DNA of 5,144 nt from an uncultured Catenibacterium sp. (GTDB taxonomy: Bacteria > Bacillota_I > Bacilli_A > Erysipelotrichales > Coprobacillaceae), in assembly GCF_900540665.1 (NCBI RefSeq), contig NZ_UQGV01000107.1:1-5144 (forward strand), written 5' to 3'. The translations under genes were made by a program, and so were the position numbers. Below are positions 1 to 5,144 of the stretch, in pieces (within the stretch, counting starts at the first letter, position 1; each line of letters starts with the position of its first letter). The notes beneath the pieces were generated by a model. The model had not been told where the DNA came from. It ran no database searches and saw only the letters and a list, made by a program, of their open reading frames with translations.

Positions 1-83
1 CGAAAATGTGATTTAATCGTCCTTTTTAGGTACACTATATAATTTGGCGCTTACCAACTATATTATAATATTTATCTCATTAT

Positions 84-129
84 AAAAAACAGGAGCACCC
101 CCCGCCAGATATGGGCAGAGGACACTCCT
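84..129 (-). terminator. Strong intrinsic terminator downstream of the lipoprotein gene
   Basis: Read on the minus strand, AGGAGTGTCCTCTGCC (129-114) and GGCGGGGGGTGCTCCT (106-91) form an uninterrupted 16-bp RNA stem with a 7-nt loop (113-107). One G and then six T residues (89-84) follow. Eleven pairs are Watson-Crick and five are G-U wobbles. On the plus strand the same five positions become A-C mismatches, so the full stem exists only in minus-strand RNA, which agrees with the direction of the gene ending at 171. The stop codon lies 41 bp upstream of the stem. The element is much richer in G+C than its surroundings. It could also act as a transcript-stabilising 3' hairpin. Termination by this sequence is inferred, not shown. 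Confidence 0.88.
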
Positions 130-170
130 TCTAGGCTTATTGTAAACACAATCCAAACAATAATCAACTA

Positions 171-728
171 TCATTTATAGAATCTTAATACCTGATATTG
201 ATAATAGTCATCCTTATCTAGATAACCAACAGAAATACCTTTTCCATTATATGCTGTTTTACCACTACTTGATTTATCTTTTGCTTCTTCTAGTAATGTA
301 TCAATCTCAGTATCCGTTGCTTTATTGTAGTTTGCTTTAATGAGTTTTTTCGCATATGTAAGTGCCTCATCATTATATTTACTTGTCTTATTAACGAAAA
401 TAAGCATATAGTCTACAATATCACTTGCTTGATCTCCCGTATACTTCTCAGGTACAACAACTAAAGAAACACCTTCAAGAAGCCCATACCAATACTGATT
501 ATTCTTTTTTGTCAAATAATCAGTTGAAGCAGCGTTAAATGAACTATGATCTACTACTTCAGTATTGAATTTTGCAACTAATACATCTACTGTTTCTTTT
601 TCTATAAAGCCATACTTTTCATAGCTTTCCTGCAGATTTTTCTTTGCGTCTTCTACCTTAGACTGACCACATCCTGATAATTCAAAAGCCATCAAACAAC
701 ATAATAGAATAGTGAAAACTCTCTTCAT
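171..728 (-). CDS. Putative lipoprotein of unknown function
   Basis: This 185-aa protein is predicted to be exported and lipid-anchored on the outer face of the membrane. Residues 1-20 form a signal peptide: a basic start (MKR), a hydrophobic stretch and the lipobox LSGC, with Cys20 as the lipidated residue. The glutamate at position 16, just before the lipobox, is slightly unusual. The mature part is hydrophilic. It has a Lys/Glu-rich, probably helical segment (about 22-58), a central part with a hydrophobic strand (LEGVSLVVV, 84-92), a second Lys/Glu-rich helical region (about 115-152) and a Tyr-rich C-terminus. I recognise no catalytic motif or named family. The start is well supported by AGGAGG at 741-736, 7 nt before ATG. 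It lies 191 bp downstream of the C39-like peptidase gene on the same strand. It may be partly co-transcribed with that gene, and a strong terminator follows it. A role beside the peptidase or as a substrate-binding or sensor lipoprotein would be guesswork. Confidence 0.85.
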   Translation of the reverse strand: MKRVFTILLCCLMAFELSGCGQSKVEDAKKNLQESYEKYGFIEKETVDVLVAKFNTEVVDHSSFNAASTDYLTKKNNQYWYGLLEGVSLVVVPEKYTGDQASDIVDYMLIFVNKTSKYNDEALTYAKKLIKANYNKATDTEIDTLLEEAKDKSSSGKTAYNGKGISVGYLDKDDYYQYQVLRFYK

Positions 729-748
729 GTGTATTCCTCCTCTCTATA

Positions 749-777
749 AGTATAAGAAAATACATGACTTCTATCCA
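749..777 (-). promoter_or_regulatory. Weak candidate promoter for the lipoprotein gene
   Basis: On the minus strand, TGGATA (777-772) is followed 17 bp later by TATACT (754-749). These match the sigma-A -35 and -10 consensus at 4 of 6 and 5 of 6 positions. The start of transcription would fall near 742, leaving a leader of only about 14 nt that begins at the ribosome binding site. That is short, though similar to the leader predicted for the response-regulator gene here. AT-rich DNA yields such matches by chance, so this is only the best candidate in the 191-bp gap. Confidence 0.3.
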
Positions 778-877
778 TTCTTTTCATGTTCATACTTACA
801 ATCACTCATTTTTGATCAGCTAAAAATCATCTTATTGTCTTTATTAGTCTTGTAATAAACATATCTCATCACTTCAG

Positions 878-919
878 ATTATCAATAAAAATCACTCAAC
901 GATTTTATTGATTATAATC
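878..919 (-). terminator. Hairpin just after the peptidase gene, possible weak terminator
   Basis: The peptidase stop codon (922-920) is followed at once on the minus strand by an inverted repeat. ATCAATAAAATC (912-901) pairs with GATTTTTATTGAT (893-881) with one bulged base around a 7-nt loop (900-894). An alternative outer pairing of GATTAT (919-914) with ATAATC (883-878) is possible. The stem is almost all A-T and no T-run follows it; the Ts are inside the descending arm. It is therefore a poor classical terminator and may be leaky or act as a 3'-end stabilising hairpin. The rest of the 729-919 gap shows only the weak promoter candidate and no small ORF with a usable ribosome binding site. 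Confidence 0.4.
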
Positions 920-1681
920 CTATCTTGAAAAGGACCATACATTTTTAATCTGTTTAGAAAGAGTATCATAACTCCATAAACGATTACTTCTTTTTCTAGA
1001 ATTAGGATCATTAACTATGAACATACCGTGTTTCATCCCTTTAATAACTATGAGATGCCCTGAAGTTGTAAAATCTCCTGGTCTCATACTACATATCAGA
1101 GAACGATTATTCATAAGTTCATTTTTCATCGAAGAATAAGAGAGAGGAATATTTATTCCATGAATACCATAATGTTTCATACCTTCTGTAAAGAAAGACC
1201 ACGATGTTCCATCTTGATAATAGCCATGACTATATGCATAAGATGCCACATCATAAGGGGTTATATTATTTTTTCCAGTGAGTCCTGCAATAATCATAGC
1301 CGCACTTGTAGGACCACAACCATTCATTCCAATCACGTTATTGCCATACTTTCCATAACCCCACCTTTGATCATATTGAAGTAAGAGAGGATAGTTTCCT
1401 TTTTTTACATAACCAATCGTATCTGTATAAACATGTCCTTTACGACTTGGATAGTTATAAACAAAATCAGTGAGTTCATCATTACAATAAAGAGATTGAA
1501 TCATCGCATCAGGATATTGATTTTTATTATTTAATATAGTACGTAGTTTAGGATTAGAATGAGCTTTTATTTCTAAACCAATACCTTCCCTTAATCCACT
1601 TACTCCATCACTTTTATCATATGCAATATAACCTATAAAAATTGAGAATACACAAAGTAACACAATGACTATTTTTTTCAT
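920..1681 (-). CDS. C39-like cysteine peptidase, secreted or membrane-anchored
   Basis: This 253-aa protein resembles the papain-like C39_2 (C39-like) peptidase family. Residues 1-20 are one hydrophobic segment after MKK, acting as a signal peptide or N-terminal anchor; I see no clear cleavage site, so the catalytic domain is predicted outside the membrane. Residues 25-95 form a prodomain-like linker with the pattern ILNNKNQYP...FVYNYP common upstream of this domain. The catalytic domain (about 97-253) has LLQYDQRW (Gln102 as likely oxyanion-hole residue), NGCGPTS (Cys122 as nucleophile), SGHLIVIKG (His209) and VNDPNS (Asp225), a complete catalytic set. AAGGAG at 1697-1692 lies 10 nt before ATG. 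The gene follows the two-component operon but is separated from it by a terminator containing its own likely promoter. The substrate cannot be read from sequence; protein processing or cell-wall peptide cleavage are family-level possibilities. The ABC-transporter C39 type that trims double-glycine leaders is unlikely because there is no transporter domain. Confidence 0.85.
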   Translation of the reverse strand: MKKIVIVLLCVFSIFIGYIAYDKSDGVSGLREGIGLEIKAHSNPKLRTILNNKNQYPDAMIQSLYCNDELTDFVYNYPSRKGHVYTDTIGYVKKGNYPLLLQYDQRWGYGKYGNNVIGMNGCGPTSAAMIIAGLTGKNNITPYDVASYAYSHGYYQDGTSWSFFTEGMKHYGIHGINIPLSYSSMKNELMNNRSLICSMRPGDFTTSGHLIVIKGMKHGMFIVNDPNSRKRSNRLWSYDTLSKQIKNVWSFSR

Positions 1682-1697
1682 ATGTTTTCATCTCCTT

Positions 1698-1746
1698 AAA
1701 AAAGCATCTTCATTACTTGTATTTTACCAATACAGTGAAGATGCTT
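1698..1746 (-). terminator. Intrinsic terminator of the response regulator-kinase operon
   Basis: On the minus strand AAGCATCTTCA (1746-1736) pairs perfectly over 11 bp with TGAAGATGCTT (1712-1702). An upper stem of TGTATT (1734-1729) with AATACA (1723-1718) closes a 5-nt loop. Six T residues (1703-1698) end the hairpin, the first two being paired in the stem. The element begins 35 bp after the kinase stop codon. Its T-run runs directly into the AAGGAG ribosome binding site of the peptidase gene, an unusually tight packing. On the plus strand the hairpin is followed only by CTTTAA, so minus-strand termination is favoured. Confidence 0.75.
1714..1729 (-). promoter_or_regulatory. Candidate extended -10 promoter of the peptidase gene, inside the terminator
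   Basis: On the minus strand TGGTAAAAT (1729-1721) is an extended -10 element (TG-n-TAAAAT, 5 of 6 to TATAAT). There is no recognisable -35 at the usual spacing, as expected for an activator-dependent promoter. Transcription would start near A1714, giving a leader of about 33 nt with AAGGAG at 1697-1692. The element sits in the upper stem and loop of the terminator hairpin, so its transcript would keep only the 3' arm. A second possible -10, TATTAA at 1754-1749, is weaker and would start inside the 5' arm. Confidence 0.45.
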
Positions 1747-1754
1747 CTTTAATA

Positions 1755-1787
1755 CATTCTTATAGAATTCTTATGAACTTCTTAATT
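1755..1787 (-). promoter_or_regulatory. Putative response-regulator operator upstream of the peptidase gene
   Basis: On the minus strand the hexamer TAAGAA occurs three times at exactly 11-bp intervals (1784-1779, 1773-1768, 1762-1757). A degenerate fourth copy, TAAAGA, falls in phase at 1751-1746. Direct hexamers with 5-bp spacers are the known DNA layout for PhoP/PhoB/OmpR-family regulators. The sub-blocks AATTAAGAA, TAAGAATT and ATAAGAATG recur in nearly the same form and order upstream of the response-regulator gene. The block overlaps the last codon and stop of the kinase gene. Binding by the neighbouring regulator is inferred. Confidence 0.45.
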
Positions 1788-2888
1788 TTTAGGTAGAGTA
1801 ATTGTAAAAACCGTTTCATTTTTATCACTTGATGCAAAGATAGAACCATGATGGAGTTCTACTATTTCCTTGGCAATAGCTAGTCCTAAACCACTTCCAC
1901 CTGTTCTTGAAGTACGTGCTGAGTCTAAACGATAGAAGTTCTCAAATATACGATTTAGTTTTTCTTGAGGTATCTCTTTCCCTTTATTGATGACTTTAAT
2001 AATAACATCATCATGCGTACTATGAACATCAATATTGATATCAGTATGATCCTTACTATAGCTAATCGCATTCTTGATCACATTACTAAAGACTCTGCTG
2101 AGTTTATCCGCATCACCATATAATGTGATATCTTCATCCTGGTTAAGATGGATATTCTTTTCCTGTTCTACTAAGACAGGATAGAAATCATCAATGATTT
2201 GTTCGAGCATGAGACGGATATCTAAATCTTCTTTTTCTAGAATAATCTTTTCTGAATTATAACGAGCTACTTCAAATAATTCATTAATGAGATCTTCTAA
2301 GCGATAAGATTTATCTAATGCAACATTAATATACTTCTCTCTTTGAGTATCAGGCATATCTTTAATTTCATCTAATAAAGATAAGTAACCAATCATAGAA
2401 GTCAATGGTGTTTTAATATCATGAGCTAAATAAACAATGAGTTCATCCTTCTTCTGTTCATTCTCTCTTGCAAGTCTCTCATTCTTTATTGATTCACTCT
2501 TTAGTTCATTAAATCGTCTTTCTATATCATAAAGTTCTTCTGGTAATGTGATATAGTCTACACTCTTATCTATCAATTCATGAGACGCATGAGTCAATGC
2601 ATCCATATAATAGGATGTCTGTTTATAAAGATGATAAATCATAAACGCAAAAGTAAACAATGTACAGATCAATAAAAACAACAGAAGCGAGAGTGGATTC
2701 TTTACAATATTATAAAAGAACGCTAGAAACATATAAATATTAGAATCAAAATCATATACCCATTGAAAATCAAAAAAAGCAGCTAGATAGACTGCCAATA
2801 CAAAAACAATTAACAGTCCTACTGTATAAGCTATATATTGTAGTATTGTACGTTTATAAATCTTTTTTAATATCGTATTAGTTTCCAT
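1782..2888 (-). CDS. VanS-type sensor histidine kinase
   Basis: This membrane sensor autophosphorylates on histidine and passes the phosphate to the adjacent response regulator. Numbering is for the 368-aa form starting at 2888. TM1 is about 15-38 and TM2 about 66-88, separated by only some 27 outer residues, so sensing is probably within or close to the membrane. A linker and coiled region (about 90-145) leads to the dimerisation domain with the H-box YLAHDIKTPL (His156). The ATPase domain has the N-box around Asn273, a G1 motif NKG (301-303, Asn in place of the usual Asp, seen in some VanS-like kinases), the F-box RIFENFYRLD (313-322) and the G2 box GGSGLGLAIAK (330-340). All catalytic parts are present. 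I chose ATG 2888 because AAAGG (2902-2898) lies 9 nt before it; the in-frame ATG at 2897 would directly abut that site. The ribosome binding site overlaps the regulator's stop codon, suggesting translational coupling. The signal is unknown, and nothing here supports a vancomycin-resistance role. Confidence 0.92.
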   Translation of the reverse strand: METNTILKKIYKRTILQYIAYTVGLLIVFVLAVYLAAFFDFQWVYDFDSNIYMFLAFFYNIVKNPLSLLLFLLICTLFTFAFMIYHLYKQTSYYMDALTHASHELIDKSVDYITLPEELYDIERRFNELKSESIKNERLARENEQKKDELIVYLAHDIKTPLTSMIGYLSLLDEIKDMPDTQREKYINVALDKSYRLEDLINELFEVARYNSEKIILEKEDLDIRLMLEQIIDDFYPVLVEQEKNIHLNQDEDITLYGDADKLSRVFSNVIKNAISYSKDHTDINIDVHSTHDDVIIKVINKGKEIPQEKLNRIFENFYRLDSARTSRTGGSGLGLAIAKEIVELHHGSIFASSDKNETVFTITLPKN

Positions 2889-2900
2889 ATTATCCATCCT

Positions 2901-3584
2901 TTACTTTTCAATCTTATAGCCTACTCCATAGACTTTCTTTATATACTTAGGATTTCTTCCACCATCATGCATCTTTTCACGTAAGTGTCTAATATGCACC
3001 ATGATTGTATTATTATCTCTCTTATAATAATCTTCTCCCCAGACCTTTAAAAATAAGTCATCACTCTTTACAACATTTCCTTTATGAAGACATAATTCCC
3101 ATAGTATCGCAAATTCCGTTTTAGTAAGTTCTATCTTCTTTTCATTAAAATAGAATTCTCTTGTATCCTTATTAATACGTATACCTCTAAAATCTATTTC
3201 ATTCTTTTCTTCTTTTTCATTATAGTTCTTATAACGTCTTAACTGTGCTTTCACTCTTGCAACAAGTTCTAGTGGCTGAAACGGTTTTGTGACATAATCA
3301 TCTGCCCCAATACTCAAACCATTGATCTTATCAATATCCTCTACCTTAGCCGTCACAAAGATAATAGGAAACTTATACTTTCTTCTTATTGTATTGCATA
3401 AAGAAAAACCATCCATATCAGGCATCATCACATCTAAGATAGCTAAATCAATCTTTAAATCATCAATATCTCTTAATACATCCTGACTAGAATAGTACTT
3501 ATATACAGTAAAATTTTCATTTTCTAAATAGATTTGTATTAAATCTGTAATCTCTTTTTCATCATCTACAACTAATATATTCAT
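2901..3584 (-). CDS. VanR/OmpR-family response regulator
   Basis: This 227-aa DNA-binding regulator is the expected partner of the kinase encoded directly downstream. The receiver domain (about 1-115) has the acidic pair Asp7-Asp8, phospho-acceptor Asp51 in LDVMMPDMDG, Thr78 in FVTAK, switch Tyr97 and Lys100 in TKPF, so all activation residues are present. A charged linker (about 116-128) leads to a winged-helix OmpR/PhoB domain (129-227) with LTKTEFAIL, VWGEDY (Trp182), recognition helix residues around NNTIMVHIRHLREK (191-204) and the wing YGVGYKIE. Length is normal for the family. GAGGGG at 3596-3591 lies 6 nt before the ATG. It is the first gene of the two-gene signalling operon, with a near-consensus promoter and a repeat block upstream that suggests autoregulation. 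Members of this family usually bind direct repeats in pairs, which fits the repeats seen here. Confidence 0.94.
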   Translation of the reverse strand: MNILVVDDEKEITDLIQIYLENENFTVYKYYSSQDVLRDIDDLKIDLAILDVMMPDMDGFSLCNTIRRKYKFPIIFVTAKVEDIDKINGLSIGADDYVTKPFQPLELVARVKAQLRRYKNYNEKEEKNEIDFRGIRINKDTREFYFNEKKIELTKTEFAILWELCLHKGNVVKSDDLFLKVWGEDYYKRDNNTIMVHIRHLREKMHDGGRNPKYIKKVYGVGYKIEK

Positions 3585-3605
3585 AAATATCCCCTCTTAT
3601 GTATC

Positions 3606-3614
3606 ATTATATCA
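3606..3614 (-). promoter_or_regulatory. Extended -10 promoter of the response regulator-kinase operon
   Basis: On the minus strand TGATATAAT (3614-3606) is a perfect extended -10 element (TG-n-TATAAT). TTGATA (3630-3625) resembles a -35 but is only 13 bp away, too close for normal use. Transcription would start near 3599, giving a leader of about 15 nt ahead of the start at 3584. Missing a proper -35 while carrying direct repeats upstream fits an activator-controlled promoter. Confidence 0.6.
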
Positions 3615-3618
3615 TTTA

Positions 3619-3650
3619 CATTCCTATCAATTATTAATACTTTCTTAATT
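3619..3650 (-). promoter_or_regulatory. Putative autoregulatory operator of the response regulator
   Basis: On the minus strand this block reads AATTAAGAA (3650-3642), TAATAATT (3636-3629) and ATAGGAATG (3627-3619). The hexamers TAAGAA and TAATAA are 11 bp apart, and TAGGAA follows after 10 bp. The same three sub-blocks occur in the same order at 1787-1755 before the peptidase gene. The TAATAA hexamer ends 19 bp before the -10 of the regulator operon. The block also lies upstream of the divergent exporter promoter, so it could affect both directions. Binding is inferred from layout and recurrence. Confidence 0.42.
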
Positions 3651-3674
3651 ATTGAAAATTTCCTCTAGAGTTAT

Positions 3675-3695
3675 CCATAAATAATATGGTATGAT
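3675..3695 (+). promoter_or_regulatory. Candidate promoter and small dyad ahead of the MATE gene
   Basis: TGGTATGAT (3687-3695) is an extended -10 element (TATGAT, 5 of 6) with no good -35 at 17 bp. Transcription would start near 3702, leaving a leader of about 20 nt containing GGAGGG at 3709-3714. A 5-bp inverted repeat, CCATA (3675-3679) and TATGG (3685-3689) around AATAA, overlaps the TG motif and could be a repressor site. It is short enough to be chance in AT-rich DNA. Confidence 0.45.
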
Positions 3696-3722
3696 AGTCG
3701 CATTGTGTGGAGGGAAATAAAC

Positions 3723-5072
3723 ATGAAGAACATGACTAAAGGGAAACCATTAAATCTTATATTCTTGTTCGCATTACCACTTATGTTAGGTAATATCTTG
3801 CAGCAATTATATACAATGGTAGATACAATGATTGTAGGACAGTTCTTAGGTGTTAATGCCTTGGCAAGTCTAGGTGCTGCAGACTGGATTAACTGGGCGA
3901 TTCTAGGAATAGTAATGGGCTTTACTCAAGGCTTTTCTATTCGTATCTCACGTACATTTGGGGCAGAAGATTATGGAAATATGAAAAGATCTATGTATAT
4001 GATTTTCTTTTTATGTGCTTTCTTTTCTATCTTTACAACCATTGTTGCAGAATTATCTATCGTTCCATTATTAAAGCTATTAAATACACCATCTAACGTT
4101 ATTCAAGGTTCTATCACATATTTAAGAATCATGTCCGGTGGTTTGACGATCACAATGTTTTATAACTGTTTTTCTAGTATATTGCGTTCTTTAGGTGATA
4201 GCCGTACACCATTACTCGCAATGATTGGTGGAGCAATCACAAATATCTGCTTAGATTTATTATTTGTAGTGGTATTTAAATGGGATATTGCAGGTGCTGC
4301 GATTGCGACATTATTAGCGCAGTTCTTAACTGCAATATTCTGTCTCTATATGTTGAAGAAGGAATTACCATTCAAGTTAGAACCCACAAAATTTAAGTTT
4401 GAAAAGAAGATTATCAAGAACTTATTACAGTTAGGTTCACCTCTTGCTTTCCAGAACCTCATTATTTCTATTGGTGGTATTATGGTACAGTCAGTAGTCA
4501 ATCGTTTCGGATTCCTATTTATCGCAGGATTTACTGCCACAAATAAGTTATATGGTTTATTAGAAGTAGCTGCTATTTCATTTGGTTATGCTATTACAAC
4601 ATTCAATAGCCAGAACCTTGGTGCTAAGCAGTATGAACGTATTAAAAAAGGTGTGGCACAGGCCGCCTTCTTATCATTCTGTACTTCAGTGATTATTGGT
4701 GGTTCAATGGTTCTATTTGGTAAGCATATCTTATTACTCTTTATTTCAGGTACACCAGATCAGATTAATAAGGTACTTACTATTTCTTATAAGTATCTCT
4801 TCATTATGGCAGTATGTCTACCAATTCTTTATATGCTTCATTCATATAGAAGTGCCTTGCAGGGAATGGAAAATACATTTATACCAATGGTATCAGGTAT
4901 TGTGGAACTCGTTATTCGTATAAGTGTTGCCCTCATCTTCCCTATATTCTTAGGTCAGAATGGTATTTATCTTGCAGAAGTACTCGCATGGACTGGTGCA
5001 GCAGTACTGCTTTATATATCATATAAAATAAAAATACATGCATTATTAAAAGATGCTGTAATGGGTAATTAA
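3723..5072 (+). CDS. MATE-family efflux transporter
   Basis: This 449-aa inner-membrane protein is predicted to be a 12-helix Na+- or H+-coupled exporter of drugs or other small organic compounds. Two homologous halves are visible. The N-half starts at about residue 9 with PLNLIFLFALPLMLGN and DTMIVGQFLG (34-43), and includes RSLGDSRTPL (155-164). The C-half starts near 229 with LLQLGSPLAFQN (234-245) and includes SQNLGAKQYERIKKG (296-310) and SALQGMENTFIPM (377-389). Length and architecture are normal. I start at ATG 3723, 8 nt after GGAGGG (3709-3714). A GTG at 3705 extends the frame by six codons but would place the ribosome binding site inside the gene. It is divergent from the two-component operon across 138 bp of shared control DNA, so joint regulation is possible but unproven. 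Substrate and coupling ion cannot be told from sequence. Confidence 0.92.
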   Translation: MKNMTKGKPLNLIFLFALPLMLGNILQQLYTMVDTMIVGQFLGVNALASLGAADWINWAILGIVMGFTQGFSIRISRTFGAEDYGNMKRSMYMIFFLCAFFSIFTTIVAELSIVPLLKLLNTPSNVIQGSITYLRIMSGGLTITMFYNCFSSILRSLGDSRTPLLAMIGGAITNICLDLLFVVVFKWDIAGAAIATLLAQFLTAIFCLYMLKKELPFKLEPTKFKFEKKIIKNLLQLGSPLAFQNLIISIGGIMVQSVVNRFGFLFIAGFTATNKLYGLLEVAAISFGYAITTFNSQNLGAKQYERIKKGVAQAAFLSFCTSVIIGGSMVLFGKHILLLFISGTPDQINKVLTISYKYLFIMAVCLPILYMLHSYRSALQGMENTFIPMVSGIVELVIRISVALIFPIFLGQNGIYLAEVLAWTGAAVLLYISYKIKIHALLKDAVMGN

Positions 5073-5144
5073 CTCAATATGGTTTCAGATAATAGAGTAG
5101 ACAAGAAACAATGTTAATATTGTAATTAATCATTATTTCTGCGC

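Noticed and set aside
62..69. TATAAT hexamers on both strands near the left edge
   Set aside because: The site is a palindromic AT-rich stretch without a -35 on either strand. A minus-strand gene beginning left of the window is possible but cannot be supported.
809..828. ATTTTT...AAAAAT inverted repeat in the lipoprotein upstream region
   Set aside because: The 6-bp all-A-T arms around an 8-bp centre are expected by chance in this base composition, and no promoter is placed to use it.
1160..1384. 74-codon plus-strand open frame inside the peptidase gene
   Set aside because: It lies antisense to the catalytic domain with its intact motifs, has no good ribosome binding site and encodes a low-complexity Ile/Cys/His-rich peptide. 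It is a shadow frame.
920..1681. Bacteriocin leader peptidase
   Set aside because: The protein lacks the ABC-transporter parts of that C39 type, and no small precursor with a double-glycine leader is visible in the adjacent gaps.
1696..1713. Five-codon leader ORF (MKMLF) just before the peptidase gene
   Set aside because: It would begin almost at the predicted transcript end with no ribosome binding site and uses the bases of the terminator arm. It is most likely chance.
1782..3584. Vancomycin-resistance regulatory pair
   Set aside because: The proteins are VanR/VanS-like only at family level. No vanH, D-Ala-D-Lac ligase or vanX genes are present, and this family covers many other signals.
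3705..3722. Upstream GTG start for the MATE gene
   Set aside because: Starting at GTG 3705 would translate through the GGAGGG ribosome binding site; ATG 3723 lies 8 nt after it and begins a typical MATE N-terminus.
4346..4923. Two open frames inside the MATE gene, at 4346-4540 (minus) and 4696-4923 (plus)
   Set aside because: Both lie within a strongly supported membrane-protein gene, and neither resembles a family or has a convincing start signal.
5110..5134. Weak hairpin after the MATE gene (AATG-TTAAT with ATTAA-CATT)
   Set aside because: The stem is short, almost all A-T, bulged and followed only by ATTTC, so it is not a credible terminator. The true end of this transcript may lie beyond the window.

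Overview
This window looks like a chromosomal segment from a low-GC Gram-positive bacterium of the Firmicutes. Coding sequence is AT-rich, Shine-Dalgarno sites are strong (AGGAGG, GAGGGG, AAGGAG, GGAGGG), one protein has a lipobox, and promoters are extended -10 types. The style fits a gut anaerobe such as an Erysipelotrichia or Clostridia member. That placement is an impression from protein and base style, not a demonstrated assignment.

Layout, left to right. Positions 1-83 hold no gene I can support. Positions 84-129 are a strong intrinsic terminator for minus-strand transcription. Then come four minus-strand genes: a 185-aa lipoprotein of unknown function (171-728), a secreted or membrane-anchored C39-like cysteine peptidase (920-1681), a VanS-type sensor histidine kinase (1782-2888) and its VanR/OmpR-type response regulator (2901-3584). 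The regulator is transcribed first, and the kinase follows at once. Across a 138-bp divergent control region lies a plus-strand MATE-family multidrug/Na+ efflux transporter (3723-5072). The remaining 72 bp show no convincing feature.

The genes themselves are ordinary families. The interesting part is the control DNA around the peptidase gene. A block of about 32 bp upstream of the response-regulator promoter recurs, with the same sub-blocks in the same order and orientation, at the kinase-peptidase junction. Its core is a TAAGAA-like hexamer repeated at about 11 bp, the classic layout for OmpR/PhoB-type regulators. I infer that the regulator binds both places and controls its own operon and the peptidase gene. 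In addition, the peptidase gene's best promoter (extended -10 TGGTAAAAT) lies inside the terminator hairpin that ends the regulator-kinase transcript. Readthrough RNA would fold and terminate, whereas RNA started at the internal promoter lacks the 5' arm and could not form the hairpin.

Working model (inference): the two-component system senses an envelope signal through a kinase with two membrane segments and a very short outer loop. It adjusts expression of an extracytoplasmic cysteine peptidase, and possibly of the downstream lipoprotein and the divergent exporter. There are no vanHAX-like resistance genes, no bacteriocin precursor and no ABC transporter in the window, so neither glycopeptide resistance nor bacteriocin export is supported.
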